Assembly (NCBI RefSeq): GCF_000189635.1
Contig: NW_002476264.1
Span: 56,184 to 120,183 of the forward strand
DNA length: 64,000 nucleotides
Source of the DNA: Tetrahymena thermophila SB210
Lineage: Eukaryota > Ciliophora > Oligohymenophorea > Hymenostomatida > Tetrahymenidae
Direction: 5' to 3'
The notes under the pieces are model-generated. The model did no database searches, was not told the origin of the DNA, and saw nothing but the letters and a program-made list of their open reading frames with translations. Of this stretch, positions 37,601-48,543 are shown piece after piece. Made by a program: the position numbers and the translations under genes. Each line of letters opens with the position of its first letter. Within the stretch, counting starts at the first letter, position 1.

Positions 37601-40370
37601 AGATATAGCAGGAACATCCTAAAAAATTTATATTTTAATCTTCGAGTTGACACACTTAACTAGGTAGTAAAGTTTTGCTTACAAATTTACTCTATACTCA
37701 TAGCCCACTAAAACAAATAAATAAATAAATTAAAAATTAGATTTTGATAACTTTTTAAAATTGATTTTATGTTTTAAATCATAAACATTATTAAAAACCA
37801 AAATATAATTAAGGAAATAATTTAATTAGCTTAAAATTTTCACTAAAAAATGTAAAAAGTTGATTAAAAATATTTGCTTAAATAGTAAGTGCTAAAAATA
37901 ATAATATTGTTTGTAAAAATGAAATAAGCACCTATAAATATTTTTTATAAAAGATTTGAATTATATTTTCAAAAAATAAATGATATTTTTTGAAAAATAA
38001 ACAAATATCTCACTAAAAATAAGAAGTTGCAATTGAAAAAAATTATTATTCTTTTAAAGCAAAGAAATATTTACTATCTATTAAAATTATTTGAATCTAT
38101 TACTCAAAATTAAAATTGTCCTGAAAATAATTTTTATTAAATTATTGAATAAAATTAAACAAATAAAAAATACTTACTTATAAAATTGTCTTTCTTTTGG
38201 ACACGAATCATTTTCCACCCTTCTAAGTGTCTTATCTTACAAATTTAGTAAAGTCTTTCATAATCAACTTGCTAGGAGACATGAGGTTTTAAATCATATT
38301 TATGAACCATTTTAATAATTTTCCTGAACTTCAAATTATATTCATCTTTTGACTCTTCTATGTACATAATAGTACACTAATCTTCATCTCTATCTTCAAA
38401 TATTCCTCTAAAGCTGCTTTCTTCTTTAATTGATTAGCAAGAAGAGAGTATTGATTGTTTGGCTGAGGAATTTCTTGATTTAGGACTGCTAAATGAAAAC
38501 TTAAATTCTTTAATGTTGTATCTTAAGGTCCATGTCATCAGCATTTGTTATATTTTCTTTGAAAAGTCACTTTAAGGACTCTTGCAACAAGCAAAATATG
38601 CATATTAATTTTTAGTTTTATTATTATTTGTGACTTAATCATGAACTGTTAAGAAATGAAACTCTCCATTCATTTTCTGAGCCATAAATCTGAGCCTTTT
38701 TAATTAAAATATTAAAACAATTTAATTAATAAACATTATTTTATTTTCTTATTTGTTAATTTTTAAAGACTGAATTATAATAAAATAAAGCTTACATGTC
38801 TTCATCTACAATGTAACCAAATTAATTTTCTCTGTTGAGCTAACTTTTACCAGTAAGGAGAATATGACAAGAAAATCCAATTGGCTTAACTGAACGACTG
38901 ATTTGCTAGTAAAACTTTTCGTCATCAACATTGAAGCATATACCATCTGTAATAACGACTAACTTACTAAAAGACATTCTTTCTCCATGAATGATAAGAC
39001 TTTACTGTATTCTACTTATTGCTTCAACCATGTCTATGCTATATTTCTTTTCATCTTTAATTAAATTAAAATATATTTGTTTCAAGCTTTAATGTAATTA
39101 ATTATATAATTTATCTGTTTACTCAATGTATAGGATTACAAACAATCACTTCCACCTGATAGTCTAGTAACTGAATTTCCATTTTATTTGGTATATGTAT
39201 TAACAGGAGAATACTTAGGACTTGTTTATCTGCTGGATTTTGAATTTGATGTCCTGTTAGACATTTTATTGCAGTTGTCTAAAATAGATTTCAGAATCTG
39301 CTTGTATATATCATTTATATTATGCTTAGACAACAAAACGTAGTTTACAACTAGCTTTTTATTAATTAATTAATTTATTTTATTTTATTAATGAAGATAT
39401 TTTTATTAAATTCTCTATTTTTATCTATTTAAAATATTTGATTGAATATTTAATTTTACCTCCAATTCCTTATTAGTCATACCGAAAAGATATACTGTTA
39501 TTCTTGTACGCTATTTGTAATAACTGGAGTATTTATTTTGATTTTATCCTTCGCTTTCTTGCTATTGCTATTGGTTTCCATTTTAATCATCTAATGACTG
39601 CTTTCTATGATCTTATTCACTACTCTTATGCGCTGCTTCTAGTATATGCTATATTTTATATTCATATTAATGTAATAAGAAATTATCGAATTTATTGCTT
39701 CCATTCAATTATAAACTAAATAAGTATGCATGCTAAATGAATAGGAATATTACATCCAATAGAGATTTGCAAATAATTTCTAGGTTCTAAATATTGAGAG
39801 AATTGGTTATGTAGTCGTATTTAAACATTGAAGGAGAAACATCCAATAGAAGAATTAAATGGTTCTTTTTGCAATGTATTTTTAATTCAAATTCATCAAC
39901 TTCATCGTCGAAAAAGCTTTCGCTTGATAATTTTCTAGAATTGACATCAAATATATTATTATGATTTGCCTCTTCGTTGAAAATTATTGATTGCTTTAAT
40001 TCTTTCCAATCTATAAATTCCTTTTCTTGAAACCTTTCCTATTCATAATTTTTATATATTTTAATATGTGCTTGAACCGCTTTTTTTCTAAATTTAAAGT
40101 TTTGCAAATTCATCTAAAATTTAACTTGCTTGCTATCTATCTTTCTTTCAGTCATTTCTACATTTTAGAATTAATTCATAAAATAAAAAGCGACCGAAAA
40201 GATACAACAACTGTAAAAAAATGTTGTTATGAATTAACTTTTATCAACTTGGAGTTTGCATGCTAAAAGAAATAATCTATATTGTATAAATCCTCCGATG
40301 TAACCTAATCTTCAAGATTAAGAAACGTTTCTAATGATATTTGCTTTGGTTATTTCTTAACAGCACTCAT
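25689..40370 (-). CDS. SZT2: Giant SZT2-like protein (KICSTOR scaffold)
   Basis: Many exons of one - strand gene span 14.7 kb, with roughly 3,600 coding residues (animal SZT2 is ~3,400). SZT2 is the scaffold of KICSTOR, which brings the GATOR1 GAP to lysosomes and restrains TORC1. Evidence in order: N-terminal LILLLDVSPSMF (near 39840), matching the IELDLSPST strand of SZT2; KLVVITDG (near 38960), the second VWA-like strand; PFWFFLIFKPDKVEVHF (near 32300); FNWSNCRYHIQKHVFLQKLG (near 28930), matching the SZT2 segment with NWS, ARSHLL and QKLG. The C-terminal part holds NGADLVRNDICPIIVIIAD (near 27730). The stop is TGA 25689-25691. The start ATG is at 40368-40370. Long Gln/Asn-rich linkers lie near 33.9-35.0 kb. 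Exons join in phase at many junctions, but the first two and several C-terminal junctions are unresolved. It could prove to be two genes, but I see no internal stop plus intergenic gap. Confidence 0.75.
28285..28515. repeat. Degenerate ~28-bp tandem repeat inside an SZT2-like intron
   Basis: About eight imperfect copies of a unit like GTTTTATTTTATGTTTAATTTAAA (+ strand) follow one another in the intron whose 5' splice site is at 28716. Units differ by point changes and T-run length. Confidence 0.75.
28576..28718. repeat. Direct repeat that duplicates a 5' splice-site region
   Basis: A ~54-bp segment (GACTGAATTATTTTTGAAGA...) at 28576-28629 is repeated at 28665-28718. The second copy contains the intron's 5' splice site (on the - strand, AAA|GTAAGTTTG). 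The first copy is a diverged version whose splice site reads AAGATAATTTG, i.e. GT lost. The segment was duplicated with its exon edge and one donor decayed. Confidence 0.7.
32745..33345. repeat. Nine-unit minisatellite filling a 700-bp intron of the SZT2-like gene
   Basis: Units of ~65-75 bp share CCTAATTGATTTTCTAGATA and TTTCATCTTTT (+ strand). Two subtypes alternate (A: ATATCATTAAAA.TTTGTAG; B: AATTAAATTTTAAATCTTGAA) as A-B-A-B-A, a ~140-bp higher-order period, followed by diverged units. The intron runs 33428-32729 on the - strand (donor ACA|GTAAAA, acceptor AAAAG|AAC). Seen directly; function unknown. Confidence 0.85.
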
Positions 40371-40956
40371 TTGCTTTAATATATTTGATAAGCTGTATAA
40401 GTAAAAATTTTAATTATAAATAATTTAGAATGTTTAATCAATTTGGATATGAATCTAAATTTTTTTTTTTTGTCAAATCAACTTAGATTGATTGATTGAT
40501 TGATTGATTAAATAAATAGAGTAGGTTTGCTAAATTTAAATACTTTATCAAAAATCTATTTATAAATTAATAAAATAAACAAACAATTAATCAACAAATA
40601 AGAAAGTAAGAAAGAAAGAAAGTAAATAAATGGGTTTGATTCTTTCTATAAAAACTATTTCAATTTCAACAAAATATTTATGAATTTAAAAATTGCATAT
40701 TATTAATTAGCTTTTTAAAAATAAAAAAATCTTAAAAAATTATGAATTGAATAATATTTATTTTAAAATGTAGAAATAGCAATTAAAATAACAAAAAGAG
40801 ATTGATTGATTGATTAATTAAAAAGAAATAGGTTTTATGATAGAATAAATTACAATTTTATTTGATTATTGTTTAGAACTTATGAAAATATATAATAAAA
40901 ATACTTCTCCAATCATATCATTTATTTTATTAATATTATTAAATTTATCAATCATA
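40371..40956. other. Intergenic, AT-rich
   Basis: Upstream of the SZT2-like gene and downstream of the small membrane protein gene. It contains a (GATT)n tract at about 40488-40509, a GAAA tract near 40612-40622 and a second (GATT)n tract near 40802-40818. No gene is seen. Confidence 0.65.
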
Positions 40957-41373
40957 TCAAAAATTTTGAATTACTTAATAAATATGTTGAGAATCATCTT
41001 TAAATTATTATTATTATTACTCATTCTACATGTTTCTTTGTAATTAATTTTATGACTGCAAAGATACCGAGCGCTGTTAACTATTTTACTATTGATTGGC
41101 TGACTATTAAGAATTTCTTGCATTTAAAATATTTTTGTATTTATCTTTTAATACTTCATTTTATATTCTATCTTTTTTTAATCTTTCTTTTTCTTCTTTT
41201 TCAAATTTTTTCTTCATCAAATATTCTGTCACTATAAATGCTGCATAACCGATCAATAAAACACATGCAATTACAGTTATACAAGGAAAAAATGGTTTAA
41301 ACCATGCTTTTTTTAGCACGCATGTATTACTTTCTTAAACATAATAATGTGTTCCAAGACATTAACTGCTCAT
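40957..41373 (-). CDS. Small one-pass membrane protein, unknown function
   Basis: A single frame of 138 residues. A short N-terminal part with two cysteines (MSSQCLGTHYYVQESNTCVL) is followed by one strong membrane helix (about residues 28-51, containing CITVIACVLLIGYAAFIV). Next comes a highly charged Lys/Glu segment (MKKKFEKEEKERLKKDR), likely a cytoplasmic coiled coil, and a Gln/Asn-rich tail. I do not recognise the family. The helix, the sharp change of composition after it and a TGA stop support a real gene. It may instead be the last exon of a longer protein, since the C..C element resembles the end of Cys-rich ectodomains, but no upstream exon is visible before the tRNA genes. Confidence 0.6.
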
Positions 41374-41653
41374 TTTTAAATTACTTAAAAAGATCTGTAT
41401 ATATTAATGTATATCGTTTCTGCTTTTTTGTTTCTTGCCTAAATTAATATGTTAAGTAATTTATTAATAAATTATGAATAAATAAATAAAAAAATATATT
41501 GAAGGTCTCAAGCTAAAATCAACAAAAATTTTAGAATTAATTATTTTTGAAGGCATTTTAGTTATAAATAAATTAATATTAAAGGTAATTATGCTTAGAA
41601 ATTAATTTTTCAATTTAAATAATTAACAAAATATTATCTTTAAATATCATAAA

Positions 41654-41734
41654 GTCAGTTTGTCCGAGTGGTTAAGGAGGTGGACTTGAAATCCATTGGG
41701 TTTACCCGCGCAGGTTCGAATCCTGCAGCTGACG
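41654..41734 (+). tRNA. tRNA-Ser(UGA), copy 1
   Basis: An 81-nt type II tRNA without encoded CCA. Acceptor GTCAGTT pairs with AGCTGAC (one G-U), discriminator G. D arm TCCGAGTGGTTAAGGA; anticodon stem GTGGA/TCCAT with loop CTTGAAA, so the anticodon is UGA and it reads UCA serine codons. Long variable arm GGGTTTACCCGCG; T arm CAGGTTCGAATCCTG with consensus B box GGTTCGAATCC. The long variable arm fits Ser. Confidence 0.97.
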
Positions 41735-41736
41735 AA

Positions 41737-41743
41737 TTTTTTT
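41737..41743 (+). terminator. Pol III terminator T7
   Basis: A run of seven T begins two bases after the 3' end of tRNA copy 1. Confidence 0.85.
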
Positions 41744-41819
41744 AATTTAAGTTGAATTTTATTTAAATAAGTAATTGAGAAAGATTTGCAAAAAATTGGC
41801 CATTCATTTTTTGAGATCA

Positions 41820-41822
<3 letters not shown>

Positions 41823-41855
<33 letters not shown>
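41823..41855. repeat. GATA tetranucleotide microsatellite
   Basis: About eight GATA units between tRNA copies 1 and 2. Confidence 0.95.
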
Positions 41856-41856
<1 letters not shown>

Positions 41857-41917
41857 AAGATATATATCTTTATTTCATTTTAATTATTTTAATATAAATT
41901 TTTAACAATAACATGAA

Positions 41918-41998
41918 GTCAGTTTGTCCGAGTGGTTAAGGAGGTGGACTTGAAATCCATTGGGTTTACCCGCGCAGGTTCGAATCCTGCAGCTGACG
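41918..41998 (+). tRNA. tRNA-Ser(UGA), copy 2
   Basis: Identical over all 81 bases to copy 1, starting 264 bp downstream. The 5' flank is unrelated; only a few bases on each side (AA before, AATTTTTT after) are shared. Confidence 0.97.
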
Positions 41999-42000
41999 AA

Positions 42001-42006
42001 TTTTTT
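42001..42006 (+). terminator. Pol III terminator T6
   Basis: A run of six T starts two bases after tRNA copy 2. Confidence 0.85.
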
Positions 42007-42365
42007 ACTCACTTATTAAAAATAATTTTTAATTTTTCAAATTTAATGATAAAAAGTCTCTATAAATTAATAAATAAATAAATAAATTATTTTGATGTAC
42101 AAAGATGATTCGATAATTTTAATGTTTTTAATTATTTATTCACATTATTTTACTTAAAATCACTCAAAAAAGTCAAATTAAAACAAAATAATTTTCCTTT
42201 TCTTATTTTTCTAAATACTGCTTTTGCTAAATTTTGATTTCAACATAAAAATAAATTATTAATAAAAATTGAAATGAGATAACTAAATTTTTTAACAAAT
42301 TTCATATCTTTCCATGAGTTAAAATCTAAATCAAAGTAGAGGTTTTACTTGTACATAAGTATAAA

Positions 42366-42446
42366 GTCAGTTTGTCCGAGTGGTTAAGGAGGTGGACTTG
42401 AAATCCATTGGGTTTACCCGCGCAGGTTCGAATCCTGCAGCTGACG
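42366..42446 (+). tRNA. tRNA-Ser(UGA), copy 3
   Basis: A third copy identical to copies 1 and 2, 448 bp after copy 2. All three are on the + strand, opposite to the flanking protein genes, and lie in the gap between the small membrane protein gene and the 3' end of the channel gene. Confidence 0.97.
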
Positions 42447-42448
42447 AA

Positions 42449-42454
42449 TTTTTT
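42449..42454 (+). terminator. Pol III terminator T6
   Basis: A run of six T starts two bases after tRNA copy 3. Confidence 0.85.
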
Positions 42455-42653
42455 AAATATTTTTCATTATTTGAATTATTTAAGTAAAAACTAGAAAAAA
42501 TATCACAAATGGTTTAAAATGAATAAATTATTGAATAAGCAAATTAATTAATTGGAAAATTAATAATAATTTTATCAGGCAACAATGTAATTTAATAAAT
42601 AAATACTTATAAATATAATAAATTCTTAGAGTTTAATTTAGGTTTGTTGGTAT

Positions 42654-45600
42654 TCACTAAGCATTAGCTACTGATCTTTTCAAAACAGAGTTGTTTACGG
42701 GTTTTTGTTTGTAGATCTTTTTGTAATCGAATCTATTGTAGAAAGAATAGACATTGAAATATGAAGGAAGCTTATTGTTTTAAATGTTTTTGAGTTTATT
42801 GTAAGTTGTTAAAATTGTTTTAAAATTGAAGGAGGGGAAATAATTTTTATATTCTTTCATTTTATCAAAAATAAGAGTATCATTTTAAACAATTTTCACT
42901 TCATCCATTAAATCTGGCTGCAATTGAACAGTTTACTGTCTTTGCATTTGAATTTGCTTCTTTATAGAATCTCTATTTATTTAGTCTTCTCCTTCTTTCT
43001 GCTACTGGTAGTTTTGAATTGAATTTTAATCTGTAGTTTAATTGAATTTAAAAGTGCTCAATCTCATCTAACTGCCTTAAAGATTTTCCCTTTCCTGTAA
43101 ACTTTTATCTTTTATGGAATTAAGCTCAGGTTTTGATGGATTCAACCTATTAGGACTTTAAGAAGTAGCAATACTATAAGGACTCTAAGGTATAATATTA
43201 TGGGCTTTATTTTTTTATTCTCTAAATAGACCAAGAGTTCTTAGAGGGTTCAATCTTCCGTTTTAAAGCGGAATCAAAGCAGTGCGCTTTTTAAACTTAT
43301 CTCTTTTCGAAGACTCAGCTTTCTTTCTGTTATCATCAGAATGCTCATTTTATTATTCTCTAGCTTGGAATTTGTGCATCATTCCATTTTGTTCATTGTG
43401 AGTTTTGGTTCTCTTATCTTTTCTTGCTAATTTCTTTACTTCTTTATGCAATTCTTATTAAACAGGCTCTTCTTCAATCTAAGGTGGTTCGTGTTGTATT
43501 TTGTTAGTCTCTTTTGATTTTAACTTATTTAGAGCTTAATATTTTGATTATTCTTATTATTATTCATTTTCTATGATCTAATCATTAATCTATAAGTTAG
43601 CTTCTATTTTCTATTTGAGAGGCTAAGAACTAGAAAAGCTTGAAGGCATGTAGCATACAGTCGAAGGTGAAGGTTAGCCTATATAATGTATTTAAGCTTA
43701 TTTCTGGTTGAATGGATTTTTGACATTATCTATAGGAGTGCTGAATGGAACTTCATCTGGTACAGATATAAAAGTTTCTACGTTACTGAATCTCAAAGTT
43801 CTCTTTTTATTATTAGTCAATTATATTAGACTGCTTTTATTTTAACTCAACTCCCTCTAGTGTAAACTTTAATTTTAAGAACTCATATTTCTCTTATGAG
43901 CTCCTCCTAATAAAGATTATTAGACATAAACTTCTAAAGATTATTGAAGACTAAGCATTTTAGACTTTCTGTGGCTTTCGATATGATTCTAAATACTTCT
44001 TCTTTAAAATGATTTTAGATCTTTCTTAGGCATTTAAGAATTATTTTTAATTTAATTTTCAGCTATCCAAGCAGTCTTGGAACGCTCTTAAAGATTTCCA
44101 ATATTCTTACTCTAAAATTCCTCCATTGAATCAGGTTGCTTTAATTCAATATTAACATCATTTTCTTCTATTAGCTCTTCTATCTCTGAATCTTAAAATA
44201 CTTCATTCTCTTTCTAAGTTTGCTTTTAAATTTATATTTTTCCATTCACTGAATTATTTTATTGCTTTTATTCTTATTAATAAAGAATGTTTTAATCCTC
44301 AAAAGGATTTTATTACAAATTATTATATATATTTTCATTATTTTAATGCTGCTGTAATAAATTAAATTGTTCATTATCAGATCTGAGTTGCTAATGAGAT
44401 ACGTTTTATTGTTGATTATCTTCTTTGTTGAGTTGCTATTCTTATAATAAATTAGATTGCTATGATTTTTCTAAATTATTTATTTATTAATGTTATAAAT
44501 TTATAATTTGCACATTATTTGTTTAATTTTATTCTTAAATATTGAGCTGATTTGCATTTTAAATTTATTGTTATTCTAAGCTATTGATTCCTTAATTACT
44601 TAATAACTATTTTTCTAAATTGTTGGTCTGCTATGATCCAATATCAGAATTCTATAATTATTGTTGTATTTCTAAGTTTGATTAAAATCCTGCATTAAAT
44701 TATTACTATCCAAACTGATTTGGCTGTAATTAAATTAAATTAGCTGAATCTTTACAATTAAATATAGATTTATTTTCATTTTCTTTGAAATTTTAGAAAA
44801 AGCTTTCTCTGTAGGGTTTATTTTGATTTTACTCTGCTTTTTCTATTCTCAGACTAGGTGAATAGCTTTATTATCCATTACGAAGGCTTATTTAATTAGA
44901 GCTTTATGATTAATTTTCAATTTATTTCTAATTTTTTTTATCTTATTTAGAATCATTTTGCTAGCTAGAGCTATCTGATTCAACTTATAAATTATCTTCA
45001 TCATCTTAAATATTAATTTTTGGATAAATATTATGATAAATCTATGTTAAGTTTGAAGTTTGGTATTTTTTCAATCTATTATGTTGAGAATTTTGATTTT
45101 AACTCAACTAAAGAGAGTGCCTTTACTATTTCGAATGCTACTTTTCTACGTTTAAGAAATGTTTGTTCAAGTAAATAGGAGGAGAAAGCAATTCATCTTT
45201 TATCTGATTTTCTGATTTCTATTCAACATTTGATATCTTTCCGTCATTATTATCTATTATTTTGTTAGAATTAGTCTTGCTCAATTTATCTTAAGAATCT
45301 CTTTTTGAGGGCTTTTATTCACTTTCACTTTATGAATTGCTATTAGAATTTTAGTCTGAAACAGTAATTTCTTAGTTATTATACATCTTTCTTAATTCTA
45401 TTCATATTTTACAAAAAAAATATTTAAATTTTGAATTCCTTTTTAATATAAAATTTAATTTACTCTAAATTATTTCTCTGTGGTGATTAGAATACATGAG
45501 TTAATCTTGAGAGGACGAATCTTGATCTTCAAAAGTTATGTACTCATCTGAAGATCCCTAATCAGAGTATAACTAGCACTCTGATTTATTCTTCTTTTTC

Positions 45601-48543
45601 ATATATGAGACTAAATCTGTTACTTCCAACATGATTTCGAATGCCCTAGATTTTTCTCTGTTTCTGACCCAATTTTTTCTTTCAACTGAAGTAACAGAAA
45701 AGTTGTTTTTTAAGATAATTAAGTGATTGTCAGGATTATAGTGTAGATGAGGACATCTTTTTATAACTAAATTGTATTTAAATAACAATTTTTTATATAA
45801 ATTGGATATATTTTTTGTTTAAATAATAATTACTGTGAGTCTCTTTGCTGCAATAATAACACTATTAAGAAATTTGCTAATTCGATTCACTAAATTACAG
45901 CTTTGAGTTGAGAAGATGGTATTTCTCAAGTTCAAATATATCATTTTGCAATACACTTAAAAAATCAGATTTAGAAAGACTAAACAAGATGCAAGAACTC
46001 TTGACTCTCGCTCCAGCCGAGCGAGGCTTATCAGTGAAAAAACTTAATTCTCCAAAGAATTAGCCTTCCTTCAAAACATTAAGGATAGACTCTTTGTTGT
46101 TTTTAGTTTGTTTATTTTTGAAAAAGATTTCTATACTTCCTTGATGGATAAAATACATCTAAGGATCATCCTAAATAGTATCTTGTTCGAAAATAATTTC
46201 TTCTTTGTTGCCTCTAATAATTTTTAATTTCATACAAAGCTCATCTTTGATTTCTTTAGAAAATGATTTGAATAACTCAAATCCATTATTAAGAATTTTG
46301 AATTTGGACTAATAATTAATCTAGTAAATGAGGTTATCTGACAATCCGTCTAAAATTCCTTCTTCTTCTTCCTAACTGAGAGTGTTCTCATTATTATACC
46401 TATTCAAATTACAAATAAAAAAATAAGATTAACAAAACAATCGAATTTTTATGTTTTATTTGACTAGGATTATCAGTTATTTTTAGAACTGAATCAATCT
46501 TAACATATAATTTTGACAAAAAATTTGATATTATTATGAATTTTAATGAGAAAGAAAATTAATTAATTAATTAATTAATTACTTGAATTCTAAAAATTTG
46601 AGAACTTAATACTTCAGATCTTGGTCGACATTTCTATTAGAAAGATAAGTGTAAACCTTTTTCATTCTAATCTTGAATTCTTCCTATCTCCTATTCATTT
46701 CACTGACTATAGAACCAATAAGATTGAAAGTATAGGCGAAAACACCACATGCAATAATCATAGAAATAATCACAATGACTGCTTCATGACTTTTTTAAAT
46801 GATGTTTGTTTAATTATAACATGCCAAGCATTTCTTTTTAATAAAAAACTTACCCATTTTTAGGAGTGATATCACCAAAACCAACTGTGGTCATTGTAGT
46901 TACTGAGAAGTACAAAGAAAATATGTATCTGATAATAAATAATTAATATATTAAGTTTTAAATAATGCTAATATATTATATTACATTTTCAGCCAAGAAT
47001 CAGATCGAGTTACTACTGTAGATGCTTCCACCCAATTATGGGCATCATCAAAGCTTATCCATTCTGCAAAAATAACTTGTCCATAGAATATAACTGCAAC
47101 ACAATGTGCTACAAATATAACAAATAAAACTAGTCTCAGCAGTTATATTGAATAATACAATTTCGCGTATTTAATATTGGAACCTGCTGTTTGTTAGTAC
47201 TATTGCAGTTTTAAAGAAACTTGCCCAATCTATTTCAAAAAAAATTATATTTTAAATAATTCAAAGATGATCAATTAATTTTTAATATTTTTTGGAGTTT
47301 ATTTTCTATAATAGGGTATTTTAAATGTAAAATTAATAAATAAATAAATTACCTTGAAGAAAACAAATAAATCGAAAAATGATGTAACGATTTGGTGGTT
47401 TCTTTGACGGATGAAACAAAGGAGAGATAAAGTATCATGCAATAATCTACCATCATAATAGCTGTTAAATATTTCAACTCTATCTTTTGATATCTGACCT
47501 TCGTTAAAAACACCAGTATTGAGGTTAAGTATGATGTCTAAAATAAATAATATTAATAAAAAATAGTCTAGAATAGGATATCCGTATTCATACAAATCAT
47601 AAAAATCTATAGCAAAGAAAATCTCAACTGTATTGAAGAATATGCAAACGATAATAGCAAATATCATCATAATATCAAAAATCATTTTAAAATATCCGTT
47701 AGGATCTAAAACAGTGATATTTTCGTCTAAGAATTTACAAATCTTAACTTTTGTGTCACTAAATACGCTCTTTAGTTCTCTAAAAAAGTTTTTAAGGTTA
47801 TAATTTGATTTTGAAATTTTTTCCATAATTTCGAAAGGATTAAAAGCTGTTTAAGCTTTATTTGTTTCCACGTAATGAGAAGCGTCATTTATTATTTTTG
47901 AGCTCCTTATATTAATGCTTTTTGGGATGAGAAACAGCTTGAATTGTCTTACTGCTTTTAATGTTTTAAAATACAAAGAGAATTAATTAGGTCCCTGCTT
48001 CTTCTTAGGAAAATTTTTCTGACTCTTGATTACCTGCTCTGAGTCTTTGGTGCTAATATCCTATGGATTTAGGACTTAGCTTTAAAATATTTCTGATTTC
48101 CTGGTTAGTTTGCGTTTAAATGGCACTTAATGACTAGCTCCATTCTAATTAGGATGATTGTATTTTCTTTGATTAGTACTAATATACACTTCCTTTTAAG
48201 GGTCAAAGTAAGAGCTCTAGTAAACATCTAATTTATTTTCATTATTTCCTTGTATTTTCATGGAGTTGTTAGCGTTTTCGCTCTCCTTTTTGTCTTAAAA
48301 TATCACAGAATCTTAAATCTTCTTTATGCAATTAGATTTATTTTATTCAGACATATTGTTGTGAGATTAGGCCTAATTTGGACTTTGTACAATATTCATC
48401 TCATTAAACGAATTCTCCTACGAATCACACTTAATCCTTAACTTATATTTTCTATTCAACTAATCCTGCTTTCTTAAATTAGCTTAATCGTTTTAAGACT
48501 AGTAAGTCTCTAGTCTGTCCTTTTCTGTTTCTAAGTAATCCAT
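42654..48543 (-). CDS. K+ channel with cyclic-nucleotide-binding domain and giant Q/N-rich tail
   Basis: Seven exons: 48543-47353, 47229-46985, 46928-46854, 46789-46583, 46399-45834, 45766-45464 and 45397-42654 (5331 nt, 1776 residues). A polar N-terminus leads into six membrane segments; S1 is FDIMMIFAIIVCIFF. The selectivity filter is TVGFGD (493-498), so K+ selectivity is expected. After S6 (VIVIISMIIACGVFAY) comes a C-linker typical of HCN/EAG/CNG relatives (RRQEEFKIRMKKVYTYL). The cyclic-nucleotide-binding domain has the cassette GQFFGELS (685-692) and PRSAGARV. Just after it sits CYYCSKETHIIKRC, an exact CX2CX4HX4C zinc knuckle, then PHLHYNPDNHLII. The last ~900 residues are Gln/Asn/Ser-rich. 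The S4 region has few regularly spaced basic residues, so voltage sensing may be weak. Ciliates have large families of such channels controlling ciliary beating; this assignment is inference. Confidence 0.93.

Noticed and set aside
41654-42446. UGA anticodon taken as a stop-suppressor tRNA
   Set aside because: Anticodon UGA pairs with UCA (Ser), not with the UGA stop codon, so these are ordinary serine tRNAs.
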